Origin: Janthinobacterium sp. 1_2014MBL_MicDiv
GTDB lineage: Bacteria > Pseudomonadota > Gammaproteobacteria > Burkholderiales > Burkholderiaceae_D
Assembly (NCBI RefSeq): GCF_001865675.1
Contig: NZ_CP011319.1
Location: 2,976,001 to 3,040,000, forward strand
DNA: 64,000 nt
Direction of reading: 5' to 3'
How positions within the stretch are numbered: position 1 is the first letter of the stretch; every line of letters begins with the position of its first letter. The notes beneath the pieces are model-generated. The model was not told the origin of the DNA and ran no database searches. It saw nothing but the letters and a program-made list of their open reading frames with translations. The position numbers were made by a program, and so were the translations under genes. Of the stretch, positions 54,525 through 64,000 are shown in pieces.

Positions 54525-55745
54525 TTAATTAGTAGTGGTGGTCAGCAGACCGAGTTCCTTGCCGGCCTGCTCGAAGGCGGCCAGCACTTTCACCAGCTGT
54601 TCGCGGGTGTGGGCGGCCGACAGCTGCACGCGCACGCGGGCCTGGCCCATCGGCACGACCGGATAGAAGAAACCCGTCACCAGCACGCCCAGTTCATACA
54701 GGCGGGCGGCGAATTTCTGCGCCACGGGAGCGTCGAACAGCATCACCGGCACCACCGGATGCGTGCCCGGCTTGATGGTAAAGCCGATGCGCTCGATCTC
54801 GCTGCGGAAGAACGCCGTGTTCTCATGCAGGCGGTCGCGCAGTTCCGTCGACTTGGCCAGGCGCTCGAGCACCGACAGCGAGGCGCCGGCGATCGATGGC
54901 GCCAGGGTGTTCGAGAACAGGTAGGGACGCGATTTCTGGCGCAAGGTGTCGATGACTTCCTTGCGCGCCGACGTAAAACCGCCCATGGCGCCGCCCAGGG
55001 CCTTGCCCAGGGTGCCCGTGATGATGTCGATGCGGCCCATCACATTGTGGTGTTCGTGCGTGCCGCGGCCCGTCGCGCCCATGAAGCCGGAAGCGTGGCA
55101 TTCGTCGATCATCACCAGCGCGCCGTACTTGTCGGCCAGGTCGCAGATCTTGTCCAGTTGCGCGATCGTGCCATCCATCGAGAACACGCCGTCCGTGACG
55201 ATGACCTTGTGGCGCTTGCCGGCGGCAATGGCCGCCTGCAGCTGCACTTCCAGGTCGGCCATGTCGTTGTGGGCGTAGCGGTAGCGGCCAGCCTTGCACA
55301 GGCGGATGCCGTCGATGATGGAAGCGTGGTTCAGCGCGTCCGAGATGATGGCGTCGTTTTCATCGAACAGCGGTTCGAACACGCCGCCGTTGGCGTCGAA
55401 TGCCGCCGCGTACAAAATCGTGTCTTCGGTGCCGAGAAAGGCGGAAATCGCCTGTTCCAGTTCCTTGTGCACGGTTTGCGTGCCGCAGATGAAGCGCACG
55501 GACGACAGGCCGTAGCCGTATTTTTGCGTGGCGGCGATGGACGCCTCTTGCGTCTGCAGGTCGCCGGACAGGCCCAGGTAGTTGTTCGCACACATATTGA
55601 TCAGGGTACGGCCATCGTCGCACACCACTTCGGCGCCCTGGCGCGAGGCGATCACGCGCTCGGGCTTGTACAAGCCTTGCTGGCGCAGTTGATCGAGGTT
55701 CTGTTGCAGACCGCTGAAAAAGGTGTTCTTCGCTTGCTCGCTCAT
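54525..55745 (-). CDS. kbl: glycine C-acetyltransferase (2-amino-3-ketobutyrate CoA ligase)
   Basis: The 406-residue PLP enzyme cleaves 2-amino-3-oxobutyrate with CoA to glycine and acetyl-CoA. It has NNYLGLSGD near the N-terminus, the Asp and His of VMIDECHASGFMGATGRGTHEH and the PLP lysine in DIITGTLGKALGGAMGGF. The start ATG 55745 has AAGGA seven bases upstream; the frame to 55808 is unsupported. It is the first gene of the threonine-to-glycine operon and divergent from an XRE-cupin regulator. Confidence 0.96.
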   Translation of the reverse strand: MSEQAKNTFFSGLQQNLDQLRQQGLYKPERVIASRQGAEVVCDDGRTLINMCANNYLGLSGDLQTQEASIAATQKYGYGLSSVRFICGTQTVHKELEQAISAFLGTEDTILYAAAFDANGGVFEPLFDENDAIISDALNHASIIDGIRLCKAGRYRYAHNDMADLEVQLQAAIAAGKRHKVIVTDGVFSMDGTIAQLDKICDLADKYGALVMIDECHASGFMGATGRGTHEHHNVMGRIDIITGTLGKALGGAMGGFTSARKEVIDTLRQKSRPYLFSNTLAPSIAGASLSVLERLAKSTELRDRLHENTAFFRSEIERIGFTIKPGTHPVVPVMLFDAPVAQKFAARLYELGVLVTGFFYPVVPMGQARVRVQLSAAHTREQLVKVLAAFEQAGKELGLLTTTTN

Positions 55746-55764
55746 GATGATCCTTGTGTGTCCC

Positions 55765-55792
55765 TGTTGTATGCGTGTTTGTTGTATCCGTG
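55765..55792. repeat. 13-bp direct repeat in the kbl leader
   Basis: TGTTGTATGCGTG (55765-55777) and TGTTGTATCCGTG (55780-55792) differ by one base and are 15 bases apart, about 20 bases before kbl. It may be a leader element or slippage product. Confidence 0.5.
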
Positions 55793-55898
55793 TGACCTCT
55801 GCCGCCATAGGGAAAAGCCGTCGCTTGACCGGTGCGCGCAGTATGCTGTACCGTGAAGCGCTGTTTGAAGTCTACACGTTTCCGTGATTTCCTTCAAA

Positions 55899-55934
55899 AT
55901 CCACTATTTCGAACTGAAATTCAATATAGTGGAT
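55899..55934. promoter_or_regulatory. candidate operator between kbl and the XRE-cupin gene
   Basis: ATCCACTAT (55899-55907) and ATAGTGGAT (55926-55934) are perfect inverted arms with an 18-base spacer. The spacer itself contains TTTC and GAAA as inner arms. It lies 39 bases before the regulator start and about 155 before kbl. Binding by the XRE protein is inferred. Confidence 0.6.
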
Positions 55935-55972
55935 ATTACCCAAGCCTTTTGAACTTTGCAAGCCACCTGCCG

Positions 55973-56548
55973 ATGAAAACCAGCGTTTCGACCAATTCTC
56001 CCCCTGAAGTAGGTGCCACCCTGCAACGCCTGCGCCTGGCGCGCGGCCTGACACTCGAGGATTTGTCGCGCATTGCCGGTGTCTCGAAGTCCATGCTGTC
56101 GCAAATCGAGCGCGAAAAGGCCAATCCCACCATCGCCATCACGTGGCGCCTGGCCAACGCGCTGGGCGTGCAGATCGGCGAATTGCTGTCGAGCGCGGAA
56201 AAAGCCGTGGAAACCATCCGCATCACGGACGCCCACGAAACCCCCACCCTGCCCGGCGACCATGCCGGCTACGTGCTGCGCATCCTGGGGCCGATGGAAC
56301 TGGCCGGCAAATACGAATGGTATGAAGTGACCCTGGCGCCAGGCGGCGAACTGGCGTCGCAGCCGCACGACCCGGGCACCACCGAGCATTTGACGGTGAT
56401 CCATGGCAACCTGGAGCTGGAAGTGGGCGCGGCGAAGAAAAAGGTCAAGAACGGCGGCACGGCGCGCTATCCGGCCGACCAGCCGCATATTATCCGCAAT
56501 CTGGGCAAGACCGAGGGCAAGGCTTTACTGGTGGTCATACACCGCTAG
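55973..56548 (+). CDS. XRE-type regulator with C-terminal cupin domain
   Basis: The 191-residue protein has an N-terminal XRE helix-turn-helix (LQRLRLARGLTLEDLSRIAGVSKSMLSQIEREKANPTIAITWRLANALG) and a C-terminal cupin sensor (EWYEVTLAPGGELASQPHDPGTTEHLTVIHGNLELEVG). This arrangement is common for regulators of amino-acid and small-molecule catabolism. It is divergent from kbl-tdh-sdaA and probably controls it, with threonine, serine or glycine as possible signals. ATG 55973 fits the domain start; the frame to 55832 is the promoter region. Confidence 0.9.
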   Translation: MKTSVSTNSPPEVGATLQRLRLARGLTLEDLSRIAGVSKSMLSQIEREKANPTIAITWRLANALGVQIGELLSSAEKAVETIRITDAHETPTLPGDHAGYVLRILGPMELAGKYEWYEVTLAPGGELASQPHDPGTTEHLTVIHGNLELEVGAAKKKVKNGGTARYPADQPHIIRNLGKTEGKALLVVIHR

Positions 56549-56891
56549 AAAGCGAATGGGACAGGCAGGCGAAAGCGCGCCCATGGCTGCGCCGCACGCC
56601 CTCGCCGTGCCGTACTATGTGTACTCTTCGTACTGTCTGTACTGTCTTCGGGCACGCGCCTTGCCCTGACCGTTTTTCATCCGGCTTCGACTGCACACGG
56701 AAAAGCCGCGATACCCTACGGCAACGTTCACACTCCTGCGGTGCGCAATATGCATAGATGCCTATGCTAAGATTTTAGAATAAACAAGATTTCCAGGCCT
56801 GGATGTCTTAGCAGAGCGCCGCAGCACATCCCGGCTCGTCCCACGCTCGCGTGGCATCCAGGCATCCACCGCTTACACGGAGCCCAGCGCG
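56549..56891. other. spacer before the STM4015-type cluster
   Basis: This 340-base gap holds the GTAC/CTTCG repeat and a moderately AT-rich stretch at 56750-56800 (AAGATTTTAGAATAAACAAG) that may hold the promoter of the following cluster. No gene seen. Confidence 0.45.
56603..56650. repeat. GTAC/CTTCG-type hairpin repeat, copy 2
   Basis: The core GTACTCTTCGTACTGTC is the reverse complement of the core at 16934-16981. It is expanded here by an extra GTACTGTCTTCG. CGTGCC on one side and GGCACG on the other form a stem. Confidence 0.6.
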
Positions 56892-57818
56892 ATGACCATT
56901 TCCGACAGCACCACCACCTTCCACAACAAAAAAGTCGTTCAGTACGATCCGGACCTGGCGTTTGACGCGTCGCCAGGCATCGTCTACCGCCTGTCGCTCG
57001 AATACGACGACAAGCGCAAGATGGCGGAACTGATCGCCGGCTTTCTCGACAAGGCCGACAAGGGCGCGCTCGAGGCGCTGATCATCGGCATGTGGGGCGA
57101 CCCGTACGAAGCGGGCGCCGACGAGGTGATGGCCACGCTGATCGCGCACGCCGCCGAACTGCCCAGGTTGCGCGCCATTTTCATCGGCGACATGACGTAC
57201 GAGGAATGCGAAATCTCGTGGATCGTCCAGGGCAGCTACAAGCCCCTGCTGGACGCCTTCCCGCAACTGGAGGAATTGCGCATTCGCGGCGGCAATGAAC
57301 TGGTCATCGAACCGTTCGCGCACCAGCACCTGCGCAAGCTGACCATCGAATCGGGCGGCCTCGATCAAAAGATCGCCGAGGCGCTGGCGCAATCGAGCAT
57401 GCCGCAGCTCGCGCACCTGGAACTGTGGCTGGGCACGGAAGAATACGGCTTCTCGGGCGACGTCGACCTGTACCGCAAGGTGCTGGCGCAGCTGACCGTG
57501 CCGACCCTGCGCTACCTGGGCCTGCGCGACGCGGAAATCGCCGACGACCTGGCCGTCTGGCTGGCGGAAGAAGCGCTGGTGGCGCAGCTCGACACCCTGG
57601 ACCTGTCGCTGGGCACCATCGGCGACCTGGGCGCCGTGGCCGTGCTCAATCACACGCAGCTGGGCAAGCTGAAGCGCCTGGACCTGTCGCACCATTACAT
57701 TTCCGAGGAAAACCAGGCCAAGCTGAAAGCGCTGCCATTCGACGTGGTGCTGGACGACCCGCAGGAAGAGGACGAAGACGACGGCGAAACCTACCGCTAC
57801 GTGGCCGTCGGCGAGTAA
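56892..57818 (+). CDS. STM4015-family leucine-rich-repeat-like protein
   Basis: The 308-residue cytosolic protein has repeated leucine-rich segments such as LPRLRAIFIGD, FPQLEELRIRGG, HLRKLTIESGG, MPQLAHLELWLG, PTLRYLGLRDAEI and KLKRLDLSHHYIS, consistent with an LRR solenoid. The C-terminus is strongly acidic (DDPQEEDEDDGE). I recognise it as the STM4015 family, named after a Salmonella protein. It has no known enzymatic function and may bind a partner or substrate. GGAG lies nine bases before ATG 56892. First gene of the five-gene cluster. Confidence 0.85.
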   Translation: MTISDSTTTFHNKKVVQYDPDLAFDASPGIVYRLSLEYDDKRKMAELIAGFLDKADKGALEALIIGMWGDPYEAGADEVMATLIAHAAELPRLRAIFIGDMTYEECEISWIVQGSYKPLLDAFPQLEELRIRGGNELVIEPFAHQHLRKLTIESGGLDQKIAEALAQSSMPQLAHLELWLGTEEYGFSGDVDLYRKVLAQLTVPTLRYLGLRDAEIADDLAVWLAEEALVAQLDTLDLSLGTIGDLGAVAVLNHTQLGKLKRLDLSHHYISEENQAKLKALPFDVVLDDPQEEDEDDGETYRYVAVGE

Positions 57819-57847
57819 TCGTGGGCCAATAAGCGGAGTTTCATCCC

Positions 57848-58936
57848 TTGCATACGCAACTCACCCTGCTGGCCACGGCCGGCAGCAAGCGCGTGCGCCT
57901 GATGCAGGCGGCGCGCGCGCAACTGCGCCTGCCGCCGGCACGGGTGCTGGAATGGCGCGACTGGCTGGCGCAACCGGCGCTGCTGGAAGAGTCCTTGCGC
58001 CAGCCCGGTCGCTTGAAGATCGAACCGCCCGGCGACGATGCCGCCGCCCATCTGCTGTTGCTGCATGCGGGCTGCCGGCTGCAGGGCCGCCCTCCCGTGC
58101 CTGCGCCCGACCATGGCGAGCTGCTGGCCATGGATGCCTGGTTTGCCGGCTTCGCGGCCGCCATGCAGGCACTGGCCGCGCAGCTGGCCGCCCTGCCGCA
58201 CGTGCAGGCCTACAATGCGCCAGCTGAGATCATTCTCATGACGGACAAACTGGCTTGCCAGCGCCACCTGGCGGCGCACGGCGTGCCCATTCCGACTTTG
58301 CTGGGCCCCGTGGCAGGCTACGCGCATTTGCAATCGCTGCTGCATGAACACGACCTTGACCGCGTGTATTTAAAACCGCGCTACGGCTCGTCCGCGTCGG
58401 GCGTCGTCGCCTATCGCCGGAACCGCGCGGGCAGGCAGCAAGCCACCACCTCGGCGGCATTGTCGCGGGCGGAAGGCCGGACCCGCTTGTTCAACGTCAA
58501 GCGCATGGCGCGCTACGAGACGGAGCGCGACATCGCGGCCCTCGTCGACGCGCTGGCCGAGCAAGAACTGTACGCGGAAGCGTGGCTGAACAAGCCGCGC
58601 TGCGGCGACAGCCACTACGACCTGCGCGTCGTCACCGTGGCCGGCCGGCCCGCGCACCGCGTGGCGCGCATCGGCGACCGGATGATGACCAATCTGCACC
58701 TGGACAACCGGCGCGGCGACGCCGCCGGCCTGTTGGACGCGGCCGACCTGGCGGCGCTGGAGGAAACCGCGGCCCTGGCCGCGCGCGCCTTCCCCGCCAG
58801 CCACGTCACGGGCTACGACCTCGTGGTGCGCCACGGCCAGGCCCACGCGCTCGAGGCGAACGCCTTCGGCGACCTGCTGCCCGGCCTGCTCTGGCAAGGC
58901 GCGGACACTTACGCGGCGCAACTGACACATGCTTAA
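57848..58936 (+). CDS. STM4014-family ATP-grasp-like protein
   Basis: The 362-residue protein has ATP-grasp features: a central lysine and glycine loop (RVYLKPRYGSSASGVVAYRR), an acidic strand (DLRVVTVAGRPAHRVARIG) and the closing metal-site-like region (GYDLVVRHGQAHALEANAFGDLLPG). ATP-grasp enzymes usually form amide or ester bonds through acyl phosphates. The family is STM4014, of unknown substrate. The start is TTG 57848 with GGAG nine bases before. It is 29 bases after the STM4015 gene and overlaps the next by 8. Confidence 0.82.
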   Translation: MHTQLTLLATAGSKRVRLMQAARAQLRLPPARVLEWRDWLAQPALLEESLRQPGRLKIEPPGDDAAAHLLLLHAGCRLQGRPPVPAPDHGELLAMDAWFAGFAAAMQALAAQLAALPHVQAYNAPAEIILMTDKLACQRHLAAHGVPIPTLLGPVAGYAHLQSLLHEHDLDRVYLKPRYGSSASGVVAYRRNRAGRQQATTSAALSRAEGRTRLFNVKRMARYETERDIAALVDALAEQELYAEAWLNKPRCGDSHYDLRVVTVAGRPAHRVARIGDRMMTNLHLDNRRGDAAGLLDAADLAALEETAALAARAFPASHVTGYDLVVRHGQAHALEANAFGDLLPGLLWQGADTYAAQLTHA

Positions 58937-59750
58937 CGACACAGCAATCATCCCCGACATGCAGGCGGTCGTGGGCAGCCACGACATCGTCTTCATCACG
59001 CTCGACACCTTGCGCTACGATGTGGCGCAAGCGCTGTATGAGGCGGGCGAATTGCCCGTGCTGGCGCGCTTCCTGCCTCAGGGCGGCTGGGAACGGCGCC
59101 ACTCGCCCGCCACCTTTACGTATGCGGCGCATCAGGCCTTCTTCGCGGGATTTTTGCCCACGCCGGCCGCGCCCGGCCGCCATCCGCGCCTGTTCGCCTC
59201 CGCCTTTGCCGGCAGCGAGACGACCTCGAAGCACACCTACGCCTTCGCGGAGGCGGACATTCCCGCCGCGCTGGCCGCGCGCGGCTACCGCACCATCTGC
59301 ATCGGCGGCGTCGGTTTCTTCAACAAGCAGACGGCGCTGGGCACGGTGCTGCCGTCGCTGTTCCAGGAAAGCCACTGGAGCGCCGGCATGGGCGTGGCCA
59401 GCCGCCATTCGACGCAAAAGCAGGTGGCGCTGGCCATCGAACGCCTGGCCGACGGCGAACAGCGCACCTTTTTGTTCATCAACGTGGCCGCCCTGCACAC
59501 GCCGAACCGCGCCTACCTGCCCGGCTGCCGCGCCGACAGTCTGGACAGCCACGCGGCGGCCCTGCGCTATGTGGATGGCGCGCTGGCGCCGCTGTTTGCC
59601 GCCTGCGCCGCGCGCGCGCCCACGTTCGCCATCATCTGCTCGGACCACGGCAGCGCCTACGGCGAAGACGGCTACCGTGGCCACAGAGTGGCGCACGACA
59701 GCGTATGGAACGTGCCGTATGCGCACTTTTTCATCGCGCCAGCCCCATAG
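58929..59750 (+). CDS. STM4013/SEN3800-family hydrolase (alkaline phosphatase/sulfatase fold)
   Basis: The 273-residue protein belongs to the alkaline-phosphatase-like superfamily. DIVFITLDTLRYDV holds the first metal-binding Asp, and IICSDHGSAYGEDGYRGHRVAHDSVWNVPYAHFF holds the second metal site (Asp-His, then His). The usual formylglycine sulfatase motif (C/S-x-P-x-R) is not seen, so a phosphatase or phosphodiesterase-like hydrolase is as likely as a sulfatase. No signal peptide is present, so it is cytosolic. It overlaps the previous gene by 8 bases. Substrate unknown. Confidence 0.82.
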   Translation: MLNDTAIIPDMQAVVGSHDIVFITLDTLRYDVAQALYEAGELPVLARFLPQGGWERRHSPATFTYAAHQAFFAGFLPTPAAPGRHPRLFASAFAGSETTSKHTYAFAEADIPAALAARGYRTICIGGVGFFNKQTALGTVLPSLFQESHWSAGMGVASRHSTQKQVALAIERLADGEQRTFLFINVAALHTPNRAYLPGCRADSLDSHAAALRYVDGALAPLFAACAARAPTFAIICSDHGSAYGEDGYRGHRVAHDSVWNVPYAHFFIAPAP

Positions 59751-59782
59751 ACCTTACACCCGCATTCCCAGGAAACCCCACC

Positions 59783-61162
59783 GTGAACCCATACGTAGCA
59801 ACGGACACCCTGGCGCAGCGCATGCGCCACACGCCCTATCAGGCGTATTCGTATTCCTATCCGCACAAGGCGGCCTACCGTGGCTTGCCGCAAGCGGCGC
59901 CACTGGCGCCGCTGTGGGCGCGGCAGGACCGCTCCGCCCTCTTTGCCTACATCCACATCCCGTTTTGCGAGATGCGCTGCGGCTTCTGCAACCTGTTCGC
60001 CATGGCGCGACCCGGCGCCGACATGGTCGAGCGCTACGTGCAGCAGGTGCTGGTGCAGATGCGCGCCCTGGCCGGCGCGCTGGGCGAACGCCGCTTTGCC
60101 CGTTTCGCGCTGGGCGGCGGCACGCCCACCTATCTGTCGCCGGCGCAGCTCGACACCCTGCTGTGCGGCGCGCGCGACATCCTCGGCATCGATTTGCAAC
60201 GCACGCCGGCCGGCATCGAAGCGTCGCCGGAAACCATCACGGCCGAACGGCTTGCCGTGTGCCGCGCGCATGGCATCGACCGGGTCAGCCTTGGCATCCA
60301 GAGCTTTGCCGCCGGCGAAATGCGCGCGCTGGCCCGTCCGCAGCAGAACGCCACCGTGCAACACGCCATCGGCCTGATACGCGCAGCGGGCTTTCCCACG
60401 CTGAACCTGGACCTGATCTACGGCATCGCGGGCCAGACCATCGCCAGCCTGCTGGCCTCGATCGACAGCGCGCTGGCCTTCGCGCCCGAGGAGCTGTACC
60501 TGTACCCGCTGTACGTGCGCGAGCAGACGGGGCTCGGGAAAGTGGCGCGCCGCCAGGGCGCCGCCACGCTCAACCCCATCATGCTGGCGCGCGACGGCGA
60601 CAGCCGCCTGGCCCTGTACGCGGCCGCGCGCGACCATCTGCGCGCGCGCGGCTACGTACAAGTCTCGATGCGCATGTTCCGCGCGCCGCATGCGCCGGAA
60701 CAGGACGGTCCCTCGTACTGCTGCCAGAACGACGGCATGGTGGGACTGGGCGCGGGCGCCCGCTCGTACACCGCCAACCTGCATTATTCGAGCGAATACG
60801 CGGTGGCGCGCACGGAAACCATCGGCATCATCGAGCAATACCTGGCGCTCGACGAGGCGCGCTTCGCCCAGGCGGAACACGGCTATGTGCTCGACGCGGC
60901 GGAACAGCGGCGCCGTTACGTGATCCAGTCGCTGCTGACGGAGCCGGGCCTGGACCGCGACGCCTACACGGCCCGCTTCGGCACGGCGTGCGAGGACGAC
61001 TTGCCGCAGCTGGCCGAGCTGCATGCGCTGGCCCTGGTGGAGTACGACGGCGCGCTGCTGCGCCTGAACGACCGCGGCTACGCGTATGCCGACACCATCG
61101 GCCCGTGGCTGGCGTCCGATACGGTGCGCGCGCTGATGGCGGAAAGCGGCCAGGCGTGCTGA
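59783..61162 (+). CDS. STM4012-family radical SAM protein (HemN/HemW-like)
   Basis: The 459-residue radical SAM enzyme has the cluster motif IPFCEMRCGFCNLF (CX3CX2C), the SAM-binding GGGTPTYLSPAQL, GIEASPETIT, SLGIQSFAAGEMRAL and LNLDLIYGIAGQT. The C-terminal HemN-like domain carries YEVSMRMF-like (YVQVSMRMFRAP) and GLGAGARSYT segments. It resembles coproporphyrinogen III dehydrogenase relatives but is a distinct family. I choose GTG 59783, with AGGA about nine bases upstream; the frame to 59705 overlaps the hydrolase gene. Substrate unknown. Confidence 0.88.
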   Translation: MNPYVATDTLAQRMRHTPYQAYSYSYPHKAAYRGLPQAAPLAPLWARQDRSALFAYIHIPFCEMRCGFCNLFAMARPGADMVERYVQQVLVQMRALAGALGERRFARFALGGGTPTYLSPAQLDTLLCGARDILGIDLQRTPAGIEASPETITAERLAVCRAHGIDRVSLGIQSFAAGEMRALARPQQNATVQHAIGLIRAAGFPTLNLDLIYGIAGQTIASLLASIDSALAFAPEELYLYPLYVREQTGLGKVARRQGAATLNPIMLARDGDSRLALYAAARDHLRARGYVQVSMRMFRAPHAPEQDGPSYCCQNDGMVGLGAGARSYTANLHYSSEYAVARTETIGIIEQYLALDEARFAQAEHGYVLDAAEQRRRYVIQSLLTEPGLDRDAYTARFGTACEDDLPQLAELHALALVEYDGALLRLNDRGYAYADTIGPWLASDTVRALMAESGQAC

Positions 61163-62049
61163 CAGCGCCGCCCGGTTTCGCGCAGGCGGGAACGCTGTCC
61201 CTGCTGTACCGGGGCACGCTGGCCAGCTGCAATTACGCCTGCGGCTACTGTCCGTTCGCCAAGAAGCGCGACAGCCGCGCCGCACTGGCCCGCGACGCGC
61301 GCGAAGTGGCGCGGTTTGTCGACTGGGTGGCGCGCCAGGCGCGCCCCATCGGCATCCTGTTCACGCCGTGGGGCGAAGCGCTGGTCCGGCGCCACTACCG
61401 CGCGGCCATGCAGACACTGGCCGCTTTGCCCCACGTGCGCCAAGTGGCGCTGCAGACGAATCTGTCCGGCCCATTGAACTGGCTGGACGGCATGGATGGA
61501 CGGGACAAGGTCGGCCTGTGGTGCACCTACCACCCGGACCAGACCACCGTGGCGCGCTTCCTCGAACGCTGCGCGCGCCTCGACGCCATGGGCGTGCGCT
61601 ATTCCGTCGGCGTGGTGGCCATGCAGGCGCACCTGGACGCCATCCGCGCCCTGCGCGCGGCCCTGCCGGCCCGCGTCTACCTGTGGCTGAACGCGTATGA
61701 CCGCCGTGGCCCCGGCTACTACAGCGCGGAAGACCTGGCCTGGCTCGACGCCATCGATCCATGGTTCGCGCAAAACCGCCGCCCGGCCCCGTCGCGCGGC
61801 AAGCCCTGCCTGGCGGGCGAAGCGTCGCTGTCCGTCGACGGCGACGGCGAACTGGCGCGCTGCCACTTCGTGCCCGAGCGGCTGGGGAATTTATATACCG
61901 ACGAACTGGCGGACATCCTGCGCGAAAAACCGTGCCCGCGCTTCAAGTGCGACTGCTATATCGGCTACGCGCAGCGCAAGGACTTGCCGTTCCAGTCCAC
62001 GTTTGGCAAAGGTGTACTGGCGCGCATCGCGCCTTTGCCACAGGCGTAA
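61156..62049 (+). CDS. STM4011-family radical SAM protein
   Basis: The 297-residue radical SAM enzyme has CNYACGYCPFAKKR (CX3CX2C) at about 22-29. Further cysteines lie in the C-terminal half (GKPCLAGE, ARCHFVPERLG, CPRFKCDCYIGY), which could hold an auxiliary iron-sulfur cluster of the SPASM kind. It starts at GTG 61156, overlapping the STM4012 gene by 7 bases (GTGCTGA). It ends the five-gene cluster just before a terminator. The reaction is unknown; auxiliary clusters are typical of peptide-modifying enzymes, but no precursor peptide was found. Confidence 0.87.
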   Translation: MLTAPPGFAQAGTLSLLYRGTLASCNYACGYCPFAKKRDSRAALARDAREVARFVDWVARQARPIGILFTPWGEALVRRHYRAAMQTLAALPHVRQVALQTNLSGPLNWLDGMDGRDKVGLWCTYHPDQTTVARFLERCARLDAMGVRYSVGVVAMQAHLDAIRALRAALPARVYLWLNAYDRRGPGYYSAEDLAWLDAIDPWFAQNRRPAPSRGKPCLAGEASLSVDGDGELARCHFVPERLGNLYTDELADILREKPCPRFKCDCYIGYAQRKDLPFQSTFGKGVLARIAPLPQA

Positions 62050-62080
62050 AAAAGCGCGGGCCAACAGCACCCGCGCTTTT
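62048..62080. terminator. bidirectional terminator after the STM4011 gene
   Basis: AAAAGCGCGGG pairs with CCCGCGCTTTT around a 9-base loop, with A- and T-runs on both sides, between convergent genes. Confidence 0.85.
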
Positions 62081-62105
62081 GATCAGCCAGACAACGATGC
62101 GCTGA

Positions 62106-64000
<1,895 letters not shown>

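Noticed and set aside
56749..56790. ATGCATAGATGCCTATGC-type inverted repeat before the STM4015 gene
   Set aside because: Short and imperfect; not distinguishable from chance in this spacer, and no regulator gene is adjacent.
58582..61155. Long frame running into the STM4011-type gene from upstream, apparently a 1155-residue protein
   Set aside because: The first 858 codons are Arg/Ala/Pro-rich read-through of three real genes in other frames; only the part from GTG 61156 has radical SAM motifs.

Overview
The window looks like a chromosomal segment of a high-GC betaproteobacterium of the Oxalobacteraceae, probably Janthinobacterium or a close relative. This is inferred from the gene order tig-clpP-clpX-lon-hupB-tRNA-Asp-ppiD, the squalene set hpnC-hpnD-hpnE, the thrC-moeA-moaD order and general codon and GC character. 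No database search was possible. It is mostly conserved chromosome with small accessory patches. There is no prophage, no intact transposase, no rRNA and no CRISPR array.

Layout. 0-2.1 kb: secreted hydrolase-like protein. 2.3-6.3 kb: purL. 6.5-8.8 kb: two paralogous membrane diguanylate cyclases. 9.0-10.7 kb: receiver-TPR protein. 10.7-12.6 kb: exported S41 peptidase coupled to a MarR regulator, with a near-perfect inverted repeat in front. 12.6-13.5 kb: decayed stretch with a TetR remnant and an AT-rich orphan gene. 13.5-16.7 kb: PQQ glucose dehydrogenase (gcd) followed by its likely TetR repressor, with a 23-bp palindrome upstream. 17.0-19.2 kb: alcohol dehydrogenase and divergent AraC regulator with a two-turn direct repeat between them. 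19.2-26 kb: 5-oxoprolinase, Nnr repair enzyme, YbbA-type ATPase and TesA-type esterase. 26.2-36.4 kb: ppiD, two tRNA-Asp, HU, Lon, ClpX, ClpP, trigger factor and a tRNA-Leu, i.e. the protein folding and degradation block. 36.5-40.8 kb: RND efflux pair. 41-44.2 kb: hpnCDE squalene synthesis. 44.3-46.1 kb: small envelope module (54-aa exported peptide, DUF1700, DUF2807). 46.2-51 kb: flavoprotein, small membrane protein, thrC-moeA-moaD. 51.1-51.9 kb: AAA ATPase. 52.1-56.5 kb: kbl-tdh-sdaA threonine/serine catabolic operon with a divergent XRE-cupin regulator. 56.9-62.0 kb: compact five-gene cluster of the STM4015-STM4014-STM4013-STM4012-STM4011 families. 62.1-64.0 kb: prolyl oligopeptidase cut by the window edge.

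The strongest candidate for an undescribed system is the STM4011-4015 cluster. It contains two radical SAM enzymes, an ATP-grasp-like protein, an alkaline-phosphatase/sulfatase-fold hydrolase and a leucine-rich-repeat-like protein, with tight or overlapping junctions and a terminator at its end. Its chemistry is, to my knowledge, not established. Four regulator-operator pairs (MarR/S41, TetR/gcd, AraC/ADH, XRE-cupin/kbl) can be proposed directly from repeats in the promoter regions. Two families of dispersed palindromic repeats occupy gene 3' ends.
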